A stretch of 64,000 bases of DNA, taken from the NCBI GenBank assembly GCA_016721605.1, contig JADKHS010000010.1:1-64000 (forward strand), in the 5' to 3' direction. Made by a program: the position numbers and the translations under genes. The notes under the pieces were generated by a model, which saw nothing but the letters and a program-made list of their open reading frames with translations, had not been told where the DNA came from and ran no database searches. Source of the DNA: Nitrosomonadales bacterium (GTDB taxonomy: Bacteria > Pseudomonadota > Gammaproteobacteria > Burkholderiales > Gallionellaceae). Within the stretch, counting starts at the first letter, position 1. Each line of letters opens with the position of its first letter. This document shows positions 48,043-58,165 of this stretch, in pieces.

Positions 48043-51000
48043 TCAAGTTTCGGCATTCGAAACTGATATTGCTTGATGCTTACGTTCAGCGGCAAGCAAC
48101 ATATACATACCAGGTACAACAAACAGGGTAAACAATGTGCCTATCGATAAGCCGCTGGCGATCACTAGACCCATATTAACGCGGCTCACTGCACCGGCAC
48201 CGCTGGCTGTGATAAGCGGCACAACGCCCAGTACCATGGCGGCAGTTGTCATTAGTATCGGACGCAAACGTAAACCAGCCGCTTTCTCAATGGCATCGCG
48301 CTTGCTTAATCCAATTTTTTGCAAATTATTGGCAAACTCAACAATCAAAATACCGTGTTTTGAGACGAGGGCAATGAGTGTTACCAAGCCAACTTCAGTG
48401 TAAATATTAAGCTTGGTGTGTCCAATGCCAAGATTGATAAAAATCAATGCGCCTGCTATAGACATGGGCACAGAAACTAAAATGATAACCGGGTCGCGGA
48501 AGCTTTCAAATTGAGCCGCAAGTGCCAGAAAAATAATAACGATAGCAAAGAAAAAGGTAAGTAACAGTCCACCCGATTCTTGTATAAATTGTCGTGAGGG
48601 CCCTGAGTAGTCATAGCCGTATCCGGCAGGTAAGGTTTCCTGCGCTAAAGTTTTAAGCCTTTCCAGTGCCTGGCCTTGCGAGATCGTAGGGAAAGCCACC
48701 CCCTGTATGGTCGCCATATTTTGTTGCTGAAAGTGATTGATGGTTTCCGGTTCAGTACTGCTTTTAAGATGGGCTACTGTTGACAGGGGCACCATCTGCC
48801 CGCTTGCGGTACGGAGATAATAGTGTTTGAGCTGATCTGTATTAAGGCGGAAACGCTGTGCTACCTGGGGAATAACTTTATAAGATCGACCCTCAAGCTC
48901 GAAATAGTTCACATATCCCCCGCCTAGCATGGCAGACAGGCCAGAGCCTATGTCTTGCATATTTAGCCCGAGCTGTGACGCCATATTGCGGTCAATCACT
49001 ACCGTAGTTTGGGGTAAGTCAATGCGCAAATCCGATTGTATGAAAAATAAATTCGCCCGTTTTCTCCGCGTCTTGCAAAAATTTTTGTGACACGTCATAG
49101 AGTTTGGCGAATGGTTCTGTAGTGGTAATTACAAATTGTATTGGCAAGCCCCGTGCACCAGGCAGCGGGGGTGGCTGGAAAAGCGCATTTTGCGTGCCTG
49201 CGATTTTCCCCAATTCTTGCTGTATTTCGGGTTGTAGCTGAATCGAGGTTTTAGCGCGTTCATTCCAGGGCTTGAGCACCATACCGGTGATAACCTGTGT
49301 CGGCATATTTAGCTGGAATGTGTGATCTGTTTCCGTGTGATCCTTAAAAATTTTCTGAATCTGCTCGCCATATATTTCCCGTTGTTGTAGCGTCGCATCA
49401 GGCGCGTTAAAAGAAGCTGCAATCAGCACACCTTGGTCTTCCTGTGGCGCGAGTTCAGACATCGAGGTGGTGTACAGAAAATAAATTCCACCCATTACCA
49501 CCAACGCGAATATGGCTATTACCGTGACGAAGTTGAGTGTACCGTGCAGGGTTTTTTCATAACGGATGTGTAAACGTTCAAATTGTTTATCCAGCCATAT
49601 TTCCAAACGGTCTTGCCAGTTGCCGCCCTCGCGTTTAGGTGAACGCAGAAGCCGCGAACACATCATAGGCGAAAGTGTCAGCGCTATCACGGCTGACATC
49701 GTTACTGCACCCACCAAAGTAAAAGCAAACTCGGTAAACAACGCGCCAGTAAGGCCACTCATAAAACCGATCGGCACATATACCGCGACCAGCACGATGG
49801 TCATCGCAATAATAGGATTAGCCAGCTCACGTGCCGCTTTTAGAGCTGATTCGAAAGGCGATAATCCTTCTTCCAAATGGCGGCTGACGTTTTCCACTAC
49901 GATGATGGCATCGTCTACGACTAGCCCGATGGCAAGTACGAGAGCCAAGAGCGTAAGCAGGTTGATGGAATAACCCAAGGCCAGCATCACTGAGAAAGTG
50001 CCTACCAGTGAAAGTGGTATCGCAACCACCGGAATCAGCACCGAGCGCAGGGAGCCCAAGAAAATAAATACCACTGCAGTGACAATGAGGACGGCTTCCA
50101 CAAGCGTTTTCACGACCTCGTTAATCGACGAATTGACGAATTTGGTCGAGTCATAAACGATATTGCTATTCAAACCCAGCGGTAGTTGTGCCTGAATTTC
50201 AGGCATAACTTTGCGTACCCGAGCGATTACATCCAGCAAATTTGCGCCTGGCGCAACCTGAATACCCGCTTAAACCGCTTTTTTACCGTCAAAAGATACG
50301 CTGCTGTCATAGTCATCAGCGCCCAAAGTAACATTCGCTACGTCTGCCAAGCGCACGACTGAATTGCCTTGTTGTTTGATTATCATCTGCTTAAATTCAT
50401 CTACTGAATGCAATGCGGTAGATGCGTTCAGGTTAATCTGCACCATTTGCCCTTTGGATTGGCCGCTGGATGAAAGAAAATTGTTGGCGGCCAAAAGGGC
50501 ATATACATCAGCAGCGGTAAGACCAACTGCGGCGAGTTTTTGTGGATCAAGCCATGCCCGTAGGGCGAAGTTTTTTGCACCCAGTAATTCGGCAACTTGC
50601 ACGCCTTCAATCGCTTGTAGCCTGGGTTGTACGGAGCGCACAAGATAGTCAGTGACTTGATTCGGTTGGAGAACATCGCTGTAAAAACCGATGTACATCG
50701 CATCGATGGTCTGCCCGATACTGACCGAGAGTGTGGGTTTTTGCGCCTGTGGCGGCAATTGATTAAGCACTGCATTAACTTTGGTGTTAATTTCAGAAGG
50801 CCTTGCTTGGGTCATAATTTAACCGAAGATTGGCACTAATAGTGCTGACTCCCTGGGTGCTGCTGGAGGTCATGTAATCAATACCGTTGGCCTGTGCTAC
50901 GGCATTTTCCAGCGGAGTGGTGATGAAGCTAGCCACTAGATTGGCATCAGCGCCCGGATACGCAGTGTTGACCGTAACTACCGCGTTCTGGGTATAAGGA

Positions 51001-51137
51001 TATTGCAGTACCGGCAATGAAGCCAATGAGCGTAAGCCCAGAACCAGTATTACCAGGCTAATGACGGTTGCCAGTACTGGGCGTTCGACGAAAATGTCAG
51101 TAAATTTTCTCATCACGGCTCCAGCAGTGCTGTTCAT
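48043..51137 (-). CDS. RND multidrug efflux permease (HAE1/AcrB-MexB-like), broken by two frameshifts and one stop
   Basis: Pieces 50793-51137, 50270-50815, 49019-50239 and 48043-49098 form one protein of about 1020 residues. The start RKFTDIFVERPVLATVISLV and the pore-domain repeats are typical. TM4 carries the proton-relay GLVVDDAIIVVENVSRH; the late helices read LALAAQFESFRDPVIILVSV and GLRLRPILMTTAAMVLG. Breaks: frame change near 50805, TAA in frame at 50270-50272 (after DGKKAV), frame change near 49060. The ATG overlaps the MFP stop (ATGA). It exports drugs or other amphiphiles by proton antiport. It is non-functional if all breaks are real. Confidence 0.88.
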
Positions 51138-52083
51138 TCGTCTTTTACCTCAGGATTGGGATGATTAGACGGTTGCACGCTATTATTTACGATTACCGGA
51201 GTGCCATTGCGTAGCTTGTTGACCCGAAGTGACCACAATTTCACCCATTTGCAGACCGCTCAGCACTGCCACCTGATCGCCACGTGTCAAGCCGGTCGTA
51301 ACAAAAGCTGCGCGGCCACCAGTTTAGGCTTGCCATCTGTTCCTTTTCCTTCACTTTTCACAATAAACACGGTGCTGCCATAGGGGTTATAAGCAATGGC
51401 TGAATTTGGCACGGTGACGTACTGTTTTTCTTCCCCTCTCTTCACCCGCGCCGTTGCGAATAATCCGGGTAGCAATTCACCTTTTGGATTGGCAAGACTT
51501 GCCCGTACTTTAAGATTACGTGTTGATATATCCACCTGTGGCTCAATCGCGGAAATGGTGCCGGTGAAAACCTTGTTTGGAAATGCATTGGTTTGTACGG
51601 TGACGTTATCGCCAACATGGACTAAATCAATTTGAGCCTGTGGTACCGTAAAGTCCAGATACATAGGATCAAGTTTTTGCAGATTCACCAGGGTAGTGCC
51701 TGGCGCCAAATATTGACCAAGGTCTACTTGACGTATACCGAGCTGGCCAGCAAAGGGGGCGTGGATACTTTTCTGTGCAATGATGGATTCTTGCATCGTT
51801 ACCTGAGCTAAAGCACTTTTTAAATTGGCCGCAGCAATATCGACCGCAGCTTGGCTAACCGCTTGTATTTTAAGTTGGGCAAGATCGCGGTCATAATTCT
51901 GTTTGGCGAGCCGGGCGGCAGCCTTGAGCTGTTCCAGCTGGGCTTTAAGTGGCGCGGCATTTAGCTCTAATATCAGCTGCCCCGCTTTTACCATTGCTCC
52001 AGAATCAAAGTGTATGGCTGTGACTATGCCGCTGACCTCGGCTGCAACATGATGACCATGCGTTTGGTCGTTCCGTTAGTCAT
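51134..52083 (-). CDS. RND membrane fusion protein (AcrA-like), frameshifted and probably internally deleted
   Basis: The ATG at 52083 starts TNGTTKRMVIM, which should lead into a membrane anchor, but the sequence goes straight to AAEVSGIVTAIHFDSGAMVK, the lipoyl-like hairpin. About 50 residues seem to be missing. After that 51287-51994 is open (alpha-hairpin KAQLEQLKAAARLAKQNYDR, beta-barrel PVDISTRNLKVRASL-like segment). Breaks near 51300 and 51215 precede the true end KLRNGTPVIVNNSVQP up to the TGA at 51134. It links the RND pump to the outer-membrane channel. Confidence 0.8.
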
Positions 52084-52098
52084 GAAAATACTCCATGC

Positions 52099-53702
52099 TC
52101 AATTTGGGTTCCCAAGGTGACGCACAAAATTTGTGTGCCCGGTATTCTGCAATGCTAATTCAGTACGCTGTGGCAGGAGCGCCGTCTCTTTTTTTGACGC
52201 GGTAGCCCAACCACCGCCCATAGCTTGATAAAGCGCTGCGGTATCAGTTAAACGCTGAACTTGTGCGGCAATTAAGTTGATCTGGGTTTGTTGTACCTGT
52301 TGCTGCGCGGTAAGCAGCTGCAAATAACTCACGCTTCCTAATAAAAATTGTTGTTGGATAAGATTCAGCGACGCTTGCGCCGAAGCATCCGCAGCAGCTT
52401 GCGCTTGCAATATTTGTGCCTCGTTGTCCAGTGTACGCAGAACGTCAGCAACATTGCGAAAGCTTGCAGCACGGTTTGGCGATAGTTAGCCGTGGCCGCA
52501 CTAACCCCCGCTTTTGCTGACTTAACCCCGGCTTTGAGGCCAGCATTAAACAATGGCTGCGCTATTTGGCCTACCAAGCTCCAAACCATTGATCCGGCTC
52601 CGAATAAGCTGGATGCGGCAAGTGCCTGCGAGTTCAGGTTAGACGATAAGTTAATTTGCGGATAGGCAGTGGACATGGCTACGCCATATTGTGCATTCGC
52701 TACATGCAACAAAGCCTCAGACGCTTGAATGTCAGGTCGCTGACGCACTAATTCTGAAGGTACGACAAGAGGAATATCTGTCGGCAGATTAAAATCCGCT
52801 AAAGTAAATTTTGGTATTTGCGCCGCACCGGGTAATTGGCCCACCAACACAGCAAGTAAGTTATTTGCTTTCTCAAGATTGTTGCGCAAGAGCGGAATGC
52901 TAGCGCGGGTTTGCTCTACTTGGGTAAGCAAAGTAAATTCATCACTGCGGGGCACAGCGCCCAGTTTGAAGCGTTGCCTCGCAATATCTAACTGTTTATT
53001 TTGCGCCGCCAAAATGGCCACAGTGGCATCAATCTGTGCGGCAAATTGTGCCTGTGACATTGCCGTTGTCGTGATATTGGCAGCAAGCGTCAGCCGCGCA
53101 CCTTCAAGCTGGTAACGTTGATAATCAGCCTGCGCGGCAAAAGATTCGAGCGAGCGCCGGTTACCACCGAAAAGATCGAGGTTATAACTAACCGTTACGC
53201 CCGCGTTATACAAATCGAATATTCGGCTGCCGCCCGGCTGGCCAAAAATTGAAGGATTGAATTTTTGTCGCTGTCCATCCAGCTTGCTGTTTACCTTGGG
53301 ATACTGCAAAGAACCCACTTGCGCAGCATAGGTTTGTTGTGCTTGCAGCAGCGTAGCTTGCGCCGCGTCTAATGTTGGACTGGCGCTTAAGGCTTGGTCG
53401 ATGAGCGTATTAAGTTTGGCCGAGCCAAAATTTCGCCACCAATCCGCTGGTACATCTTTGCCAGCCACGAAACGTTGCGCTTCGCCAAAGGGGCCTAATG
53501 CCGTTGCGGTTTGTTCGGGTAATTTTTGTGTGGTGTAGCTTGTTACAGCGGGCGGGTCAGGTTGCTTAAAATCAGGCCCTACACTCGCGCAACCAAACAG
53601 CGATAGTGTAGCTCCCAATAGCAACCCTGCGGTTAGCCGTGAAATAAACCTTATAAAGGCGGGACAGCCCTTTATATATAAATTTTTAATTTTAAATTGC
53701 AA
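52099..53702 (-). CDS. RND outer-membrane lipoprotein channel (NodT/OprM family), one frameshift
   Basis: Signal peptide with lipobox (LGATLSLFGCASVG, Cys about 38), then GPDFKQPDPPAVTSYTTQKL and DVPADWWRNFGSAKLNTLID, the hallmark OprM start. Two TolC-like repeats follow (SYNLDLFGGNRRSLESFAAQ; QRPDIQASEALLHVANAQYG). A one-base break near 52440 moves the end into 52099-52410 (QILQAQAAADASAQASLNLI). Total about 530 residues, slightly long at the C-terminus. First gene of the OMF-MFP-RND operon. Confidence 0.87.
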
Positions 53703-53875
53703 ACCTGGAACAGTTGTTGTTATTGGATTTTAATAATAACAGATTTTGGAAACCATTCAGATTGTCGGTTTTTCCCCGCATAAACGACCAAGGAATTGAC
53801 CTGTTTTACCGCACTCCAGCTTCGAGGCGTTATGGAATACGCTCTTCCAAACGACATAAAGTGCCATAAATTTGC

Positions 53876-54406
53876 TTAACGGGGATCACGGAAAGGTTTC
53901 ACTGTTCCGCAGTTTTCACTAAGCCATCTGCCGTCAGTGTAAGCGCGTTCACTAACAGGATTGCCCTGTACAACTCCATTGAATTCAGTCCGTCCGGTAA
54001 AACTTTCTGGACTCGTAAAAATTCCCTCAGTTACTCCATTTCCCTTAAAGACGGAGTTTTCACAAATAAGGTTTATTTTGTAGTCGTTTCCATTTTGGAC
54101 AGCATTTTTAACATCACATCCATATTGATTTTGATTCAAAACAGTTGGAATTTTTTGATTCGCCATTTCTTGGGTAATGCAAACCTGGGATGTTGCCGCA
54201 CCATTACTAATCTTGGGCATATCAAGTCCGTACTGCTTAGCCAAATTCGTCAAATTTTGCATTTGATCCGGTGGAATCATTGGTACAAGCGATAACAAGC
54301 CTGATGTCGTCGTCATTTCCCAGAATCCCGGGTGCATATGAGATTCTGCTGAGTATGATGTTGATACCGTGAACAACAATGATATTGAAAGAATAATTTT
54401 TCGCAT
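53876..54406 (-). CDS. Exported DUF3617 family protein
   Basis: 176 residues: signal peptide (KIILSISLLFTVSTSYSAES), then HPGFWEMTTTSGLLSLVPMI, the usual DUF3617 opening (P-G-x-W-E), and paired Cys (VCITQEMANQ, YGCDVKNAVQ, LICENSVF, SENCGTV) that probably form disulfides. These are small periplasmic proteins of unknown function found widely in proteobacteria. It stands alone; 53703-53875 holds no gene. Confidence 0.8.
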   Translation of the reverse strand: MRKIILSISLLFTVSTSYSAESHMHPGFWEMTTTSGLLSLVPMIPPDQMQNLTNLAKQYGLDMPKISNGAATSQVCITQEMANQKIPTVLNQNQYGCDVKNAVQNGNDYKINLICENSVFKGNGVTEGIFTSPESFTGRTEFNGVVQGNPVSERAYTDGRWLSENCGTVKPFRDPR

Positions 54407-54739
54407 AGCGTTTCCTGAACGTGATTGATAATGAATGGCTCAAACTGAGTTAATTTAGAAAATTGTATTATAGGCTTCTGATCATTTAGGCTTGACCGAA
54501 TCTCTCGGTGAACCAGAAACAAGTTAATTGTAAGCATTTCTCCATCTATTGATATAGCCAAGTAAAGTTTGAAATGGCAAGGTACATTCACCGTGCAATT
54601 TGGCAGTTTGACTGGCCAATAAGTTCAAATATATCCTAACAGACTAATAAACACGGGTGGAGCCTCATCTGTGAGCTTTAATGTTGACGTTACCCGAAAA
54701 TAAATCTACATTGAATCCCGCCAAAAATATGAAACATTA

Positions 54740-54887
54740 GGGCACCTCTAAAAATTTAAAGTTCTAAACAAGACTAGGCGTGAATAAAAAATGTTGACGC
54801 GGCATATAATTGATATGTAAGGAAACATTTTTGGAGCACGGGGTTAAAGGCATCGGGTGTCGCAAATCTGAATTTTTAGAGGTGTCC
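54740..54887. mobile_element. MITE-like element, 148 bp, flanked by ATTA
   Basis: Ends GGGCACCTCTAAAAATTT and GAATTTTTAGAGGTGTCC. ATTA direct repeats at 54736-54739 and 54888-54891. The core is nearly the same as 37383-37523 in its first 90 bases and differs afterwards. It lies 22 bases before the acsA start codon and may alter its leader. The rest of 54407-54739 shows nothing. Confidence 0.78.
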
Positions 54888-54909
54888 ATTAACCATACCG
54901 AGGAGTGCC

Positions 54910-56877
54910 ATGCCCACCAGTATCAAATCAGTTTTGCAAGAAACCCGCGTTTTCCACCCTGCCAATGAATTTGCCGAACAGGCTAATATTTCTGGCATGG
55001 CAGCGTACCAAGCCCTATGCGTGGAGGCGGCACAAAACTATGAAGGGTATTGGGCACGGTTGGCACGCGAGCATATCGTATGGCGCAAATCGTTTAATAC
55101 AGTGTTGGACGAGAGCCGCGCGCCATTTTACGAGTGGTTTGCGGATGGTGAATTGAATGTTTCTTATAACTGCCTGGACAAGCATCTGGCGACACAACCT
55201 GAAAAAACTGCGCTGATTTTTGAGGCGGACGACGGCCAGGTGACCAAGATTTCCTACCGCGAGTTGCACGCCCGCGTGTGCCAGTTTGCCAATGCGCTGA
55301 AGTCGCGCAATATTCAGAAGGGCGACCGTGTGGTTATCTATATGCCCATGAGCATTGAGGTCGTGGTAGCGATGCAGGCTTGCGCGCGCATTGGCGCAAT
55401 CCATTCGGTCGTTTTTGGCGGCTTCTCTTCCAAAAGCTTGAACGAACGTATCGAAAATGCACAGGCGTGCGCTGTCATTACCGCCGATGCGCAACTTCGC
55501 GGCGGCAAGATGATGCCGCTCAAACCCGCCGTGGATGAGGCGCTCAGCATGGGTGGTTGCAATGCGGTGCATAGCGTCATTGTTTATAAACGCGCGGGCA
55601 ATGATGTGCAGTGGAATGCGAAACATGACCTGTGGTGGCATGATTTGGTTGCCGATCTTCCATCCACATGCGAACCGGAATGGGTGGGCGCGGAACATCC
55701 ATTGTTCATTTTATACACCTCAGGTTCTACCAGAAAACCCAAAAAGGTACAACATTCCAACGGCGGATATCTGCTCGGCACCATGGTTTCCATGCAATGG
55801 GTATTTGACTATAAGCCTACTGATGTTTTTTGGTGTACCGCTGACGTGGGCTGGGTGACTGGCCACAGCTATGTGACATATGGCCCGCTCGCGATGGGTG
55901 AGACACAGGTAATATTCGAGGGCGTGCCCACTTGGCCCGATGCCGGGCGTTTTTGGAAAATGATTCAGGATCATCAGGTCACTACTTTTTACACTGCGCC
56001 CACCGCCATCCGCTCGCTGATTAAATTAGGGGGCGAATTACCGAAACAATACAATCTTTCCAGCTTGCGTTTGCTCGGTAGCGTTGGCGAGCCGATCAAC
56101 CCAGACGCATGGATGTGGTATTACACCGTAGTCGGCCAGTCTCGCTGCCCCATAGTTGATACCTGGTGGCAGACCGAAACCGGCTGCCACATGATCGCAC
56201 CTTTGCCGGGAGCAATGGCAACCAAACCTGGTTCTTGCACCCTGCCGCTGCCCGGCATAATGGCCGCTATCGTCAACGAAGCAGGTGACGAAGTGCATGA
56301 CCAACATGGGGGTTTTCTCGTCATCAAACGTTCTTTCCCATCGCAAATCCGTACCATATGGGGCGATGATGAGCGCTATCGCAAGGGCTATTTCCCAGAA
56401 GAAATGAAAGGCGCTTATCTGGCGGGTGATTCAGCACACCGCAACGAGGACGGTTATTTCTGGATACTGGGACGCATTGATGACGTACTGAAAGTATCCG
56501 GCCACCGCTTAGGCACTATGGAAATAGAGTCTGCGCTGGCGTCCAATCCGCTGGTGGCGGAAGCCGCTGTCGTCGGAAAGCCGCATGATATAAAAGGGGA
56601 GGCCATAGTGGCATTCGTGGTGTTGAAAGGCTCGCGGCCGGAGGATGCCACTACCGCAAAACAAGTTTCGGAAAGCCTGCGTAACTGGGTCAGCAAGGAA
56701 CTCGGCCCAATCGCCAAGCCGGACGAAATTCGCTTCGGTGATAATCTGCCCAAGACGCGCTCCGGCAAGATCATGCGTCGTTTGTTGCGCGCCATTGCCA
56801 AGGGCGAAGAAATAACGCAGGACATTTCGACGCTGGAAAACGCGGAGATTCTTGAACAACTAAAGAACGTAATTTAA
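54910..56877 (+). CDS. acsA: Acetyl-CoA synthetase
   Basis: 655 residues, the standard length. GAGGAG lies 5 bases before the ATG. The ANL-superfamily blocks are present: VDTWWQTETGCHM, where Trp sets acetate rather than longer acyl specificity; YLAGDSAHRNEDGYFWILGR; and the regulatory Lys in LPKTRSGKIMRRLLRAI. The P-loop reads YTSGSTRKPKKVQHS where the family has YTSGSTGKPKGVxH; R275 and K279 replace two glycines. It converts acetate, ATP and CoA to acetyl-CoA and AMP. If the P-loop changes are real, activity could be reduced. Confidence 0.92.
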   Translation: MPTSIKSVLQETRVFHPANEFAEQANISGMAAYQALCVEAAQNYEGYWARLAREHIVWRKSFNTVLDESRAPFYEWFADGELNVSYNCLDKHLATQPEKTALIFEADDGQVTKISYRELHARVCQFANALKSRNIQKGDRVVIYMPMSIEVVVAMQACARIGAIHSVVFGGFSSKSLNERIENAQACAVITADAQLRGGKMMPLKPAVDEALSMGGCNAVHSVIVYKRAGNDVQWNAKHDLWWHDLVADLPSTCEPEWVGAEHPLFILYTSGSTRKPKKVQHSNGGYLLGTMVSMQWVFDYKPTDVFWCTADVGWVTGHSYVTYGPLAMGETQVIFEGVPTWPDAGRFWKMIQDHQVTTFYTAPTAIRSLIKLGGELPKQYNLSSLRLLGSVGEPINPDAWMWYYTVVGQSRCPIVDTWWQTETGCHMIAPLPGAMATKPGSCTLPLPGIMAAIVNEAGDEVHDQHGGFLVIKRSFPSQIRTIWGDDERYRKGYFPEEMKGAYLAGDSAHRNEDGYFWILGRIDDVLKVSGHRLGTMEIESALASNPLVAEAAVVGKPHDIKGEAIVAFVVLKGSRPEDATTAKQVSESLRNWVSKELGPIAKPDEIRFGDNLPKTRSGKIMRRLLRAIAKGEEITQDISTLENAEILEQLKNVI

Positions 56878-56917
56878 TAAACTAGGAATTGTGGTCAGCA
56901 ATGCAAAGGATTTGAAC

Positions 56918-57451
56918 TCATTTGGTGCGGCTAAGTTTGTCAAAATATAGTGCGGTTCGCGCCATGCGTTCCATGGCATGCACCGAAAGCGTGGCGCCGG
57001 AAATACCGTCAATTTTCCGATCAAGACCATTCCCACTGCTTAGCGAAACATCAGTAAATTGCTTCAAAAAAGCTGGGAAGCGCACTTCCATCCCCCTATG
57101 CTCACGGTAAATCAAAACCTTGGCCTGTTCGATTCGCCCCTCTTTTACAACAAATCCTGCGGTAATTGGATCGGTTTTACCGATCTCTTCCAGAATCCAT
57201 AACGTTCGCGCACCCTCACTCCAATATCGTTGTCGCAACTGCCTGGGCGCATGGCCAAGGATGCGGGAAACCTCGGACTGCATATCCTTAGTCAATAATA
57301 GCAATTTTACTTTCGGCTTTACCTTGAATAATTCATCAATGAATTCTTCCGGCTGTTGGTAAACGTGTTCTTCGGCTTGTGCCAAACATGGCGATAGCAT
57401 GAGCAAAAAAACAATAAAAAAAGTCAGGGGCGGAATGGACAATTTTGGCAT
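56918..57451 (-). CDS. Exported FMN-binding domain protein
   Basis: 177 residues: signal peptide (LTFFIVFLLMLSPCLAQAEE), then an FMN-binding domain like NqrC/RnfG, with the flavinylation motif DGISGATLSVHA near residue 150 (Thr receives FMN by a phosphoester, normally attached by ApbE). It overlaps the DUF2325 gene by 28 bases and is transcribed with it. Two Fur-like boxes lie upstream of that operon. Role: probably periplasmic electron transfer tied to iron; inference. Confidence 0.82.
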   Translation of the reverse strand: MPKLSIPPLTFFIVFLLMLSPCLAQAEEHVYQQPEEFIDELFKVKPKVKLLLLTKDMQSEVSRILGHAPRQLRQRYWSEGARTLWILEEIGKTDPITAGFVVKEGRIEQAKVLIYREHRGMEVRFPAFLKQFTDVSLSSGNGLDRKIDGISGATLSVHAMERMARTALYFDKLSRTK

Positions 57452-57756
57452 TTTGATTGATCACCTTTTCTATTAAAGCAATATTCCAGCGACTGTGCCA
57501 AGCAGCTTGCAGATCGGCGGCAAGCGATAAAAGGTACACCTTGTGTTTGCGCCATGTTACGAAAATGGCGCATTACGTTATGTCCCAAGAAATCAGTGAA
57601 TAATATCAAAAGTTCCGTATTCCTGGGCAATCCTTGCGGTTTTCGTTGATGTGACACATGCCGTCCCGTGACATGCTGGGTAATGTTTATATCCCAGTCA
57701 GAAAGAAGTTTAGGGATATTTCCCAAATGATCTGCACCTATTACCATTGCGTTCAT
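57424..57756 (-). CDS. DUF2325 family protein
   Basis: 110 residues from the ATG at 57756, with AAAGGAA upstream; the longer frame to 57834 is not needed. NAMVIGADHLGNIPKLLSDW is the Rossmann-like start, followed by TELLILFTDFLGHNVMRHFR and a C-terminal CFNRKGDQSKCQNC metal-type Cys cluster. DUF2325 proteins are small and of unknown function, often near iron or redox genes. The Fur-like boxes upstream suggest iron control. Confidence 0.78.
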   Translation of the reverse strand: MNAMVIGADHLGNIPKLLSDWDINITQHVTGRHVSHQRKPQGLPRNTELLILFTDFLGHNVMRHFRNMAQTQGVPFIACRRSASCLAQSLEYCFNRKGDQSKCQNCPFRP

Positions 57757-57917
57757 GTTTTTTCCTTTACGGTTGATGCATATTAATTGGCCGCAGTTTC
57801 TGCTTATTACCAAATGAAAAGGCAATATGGCCAACGGTTAAGCTGTTATGCATATGATTTTTGTTTGCTTTAAATGATCCTGAGTTAGAACCGCCTATAG
57901 CTAACAACCATGCAAAC

Positions 57918-57968
57918 GATAACAGTTATCATTTGCAATGTAAATGCATTTGATAACTATTATCATTT
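57918..57968 (-). promoter_or_regulatory. Two Fur-box-like sites upstream of the DUF2325/FMN operon
   Basis: GATAACAGTTATCATTT (57918-57934) and GATAACTATTATCATTT (57952-57968). Each matches the GATAATGATAATCATTATC Fur consensus well in its palindromic halves. They lie about 160-210 bases from the DUF2325 start and 200 from the methyltransferase start, in a 409-bp gap with no gene, so they could control either direction; the minus-strand operon is closer. Confidence 0.65.
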
Positions 57969-58165
57969 TGTATGTCGGAGTAAACAGCAGGAGGGGCATT
58001 AATCACAGCACCATAAATGATGTAATTTCAAGATTTTTTTGTGCCCTGGCTAGCTTAAATACGTTATTTCAGCCCTATAGTTGCGTCGAAATATGGGTAT
58101 TAATTTAATAGGTATCCGTGCTATAAAATGCTGTTATGTGCGCCCAATTAAACCTAATTCGATAA

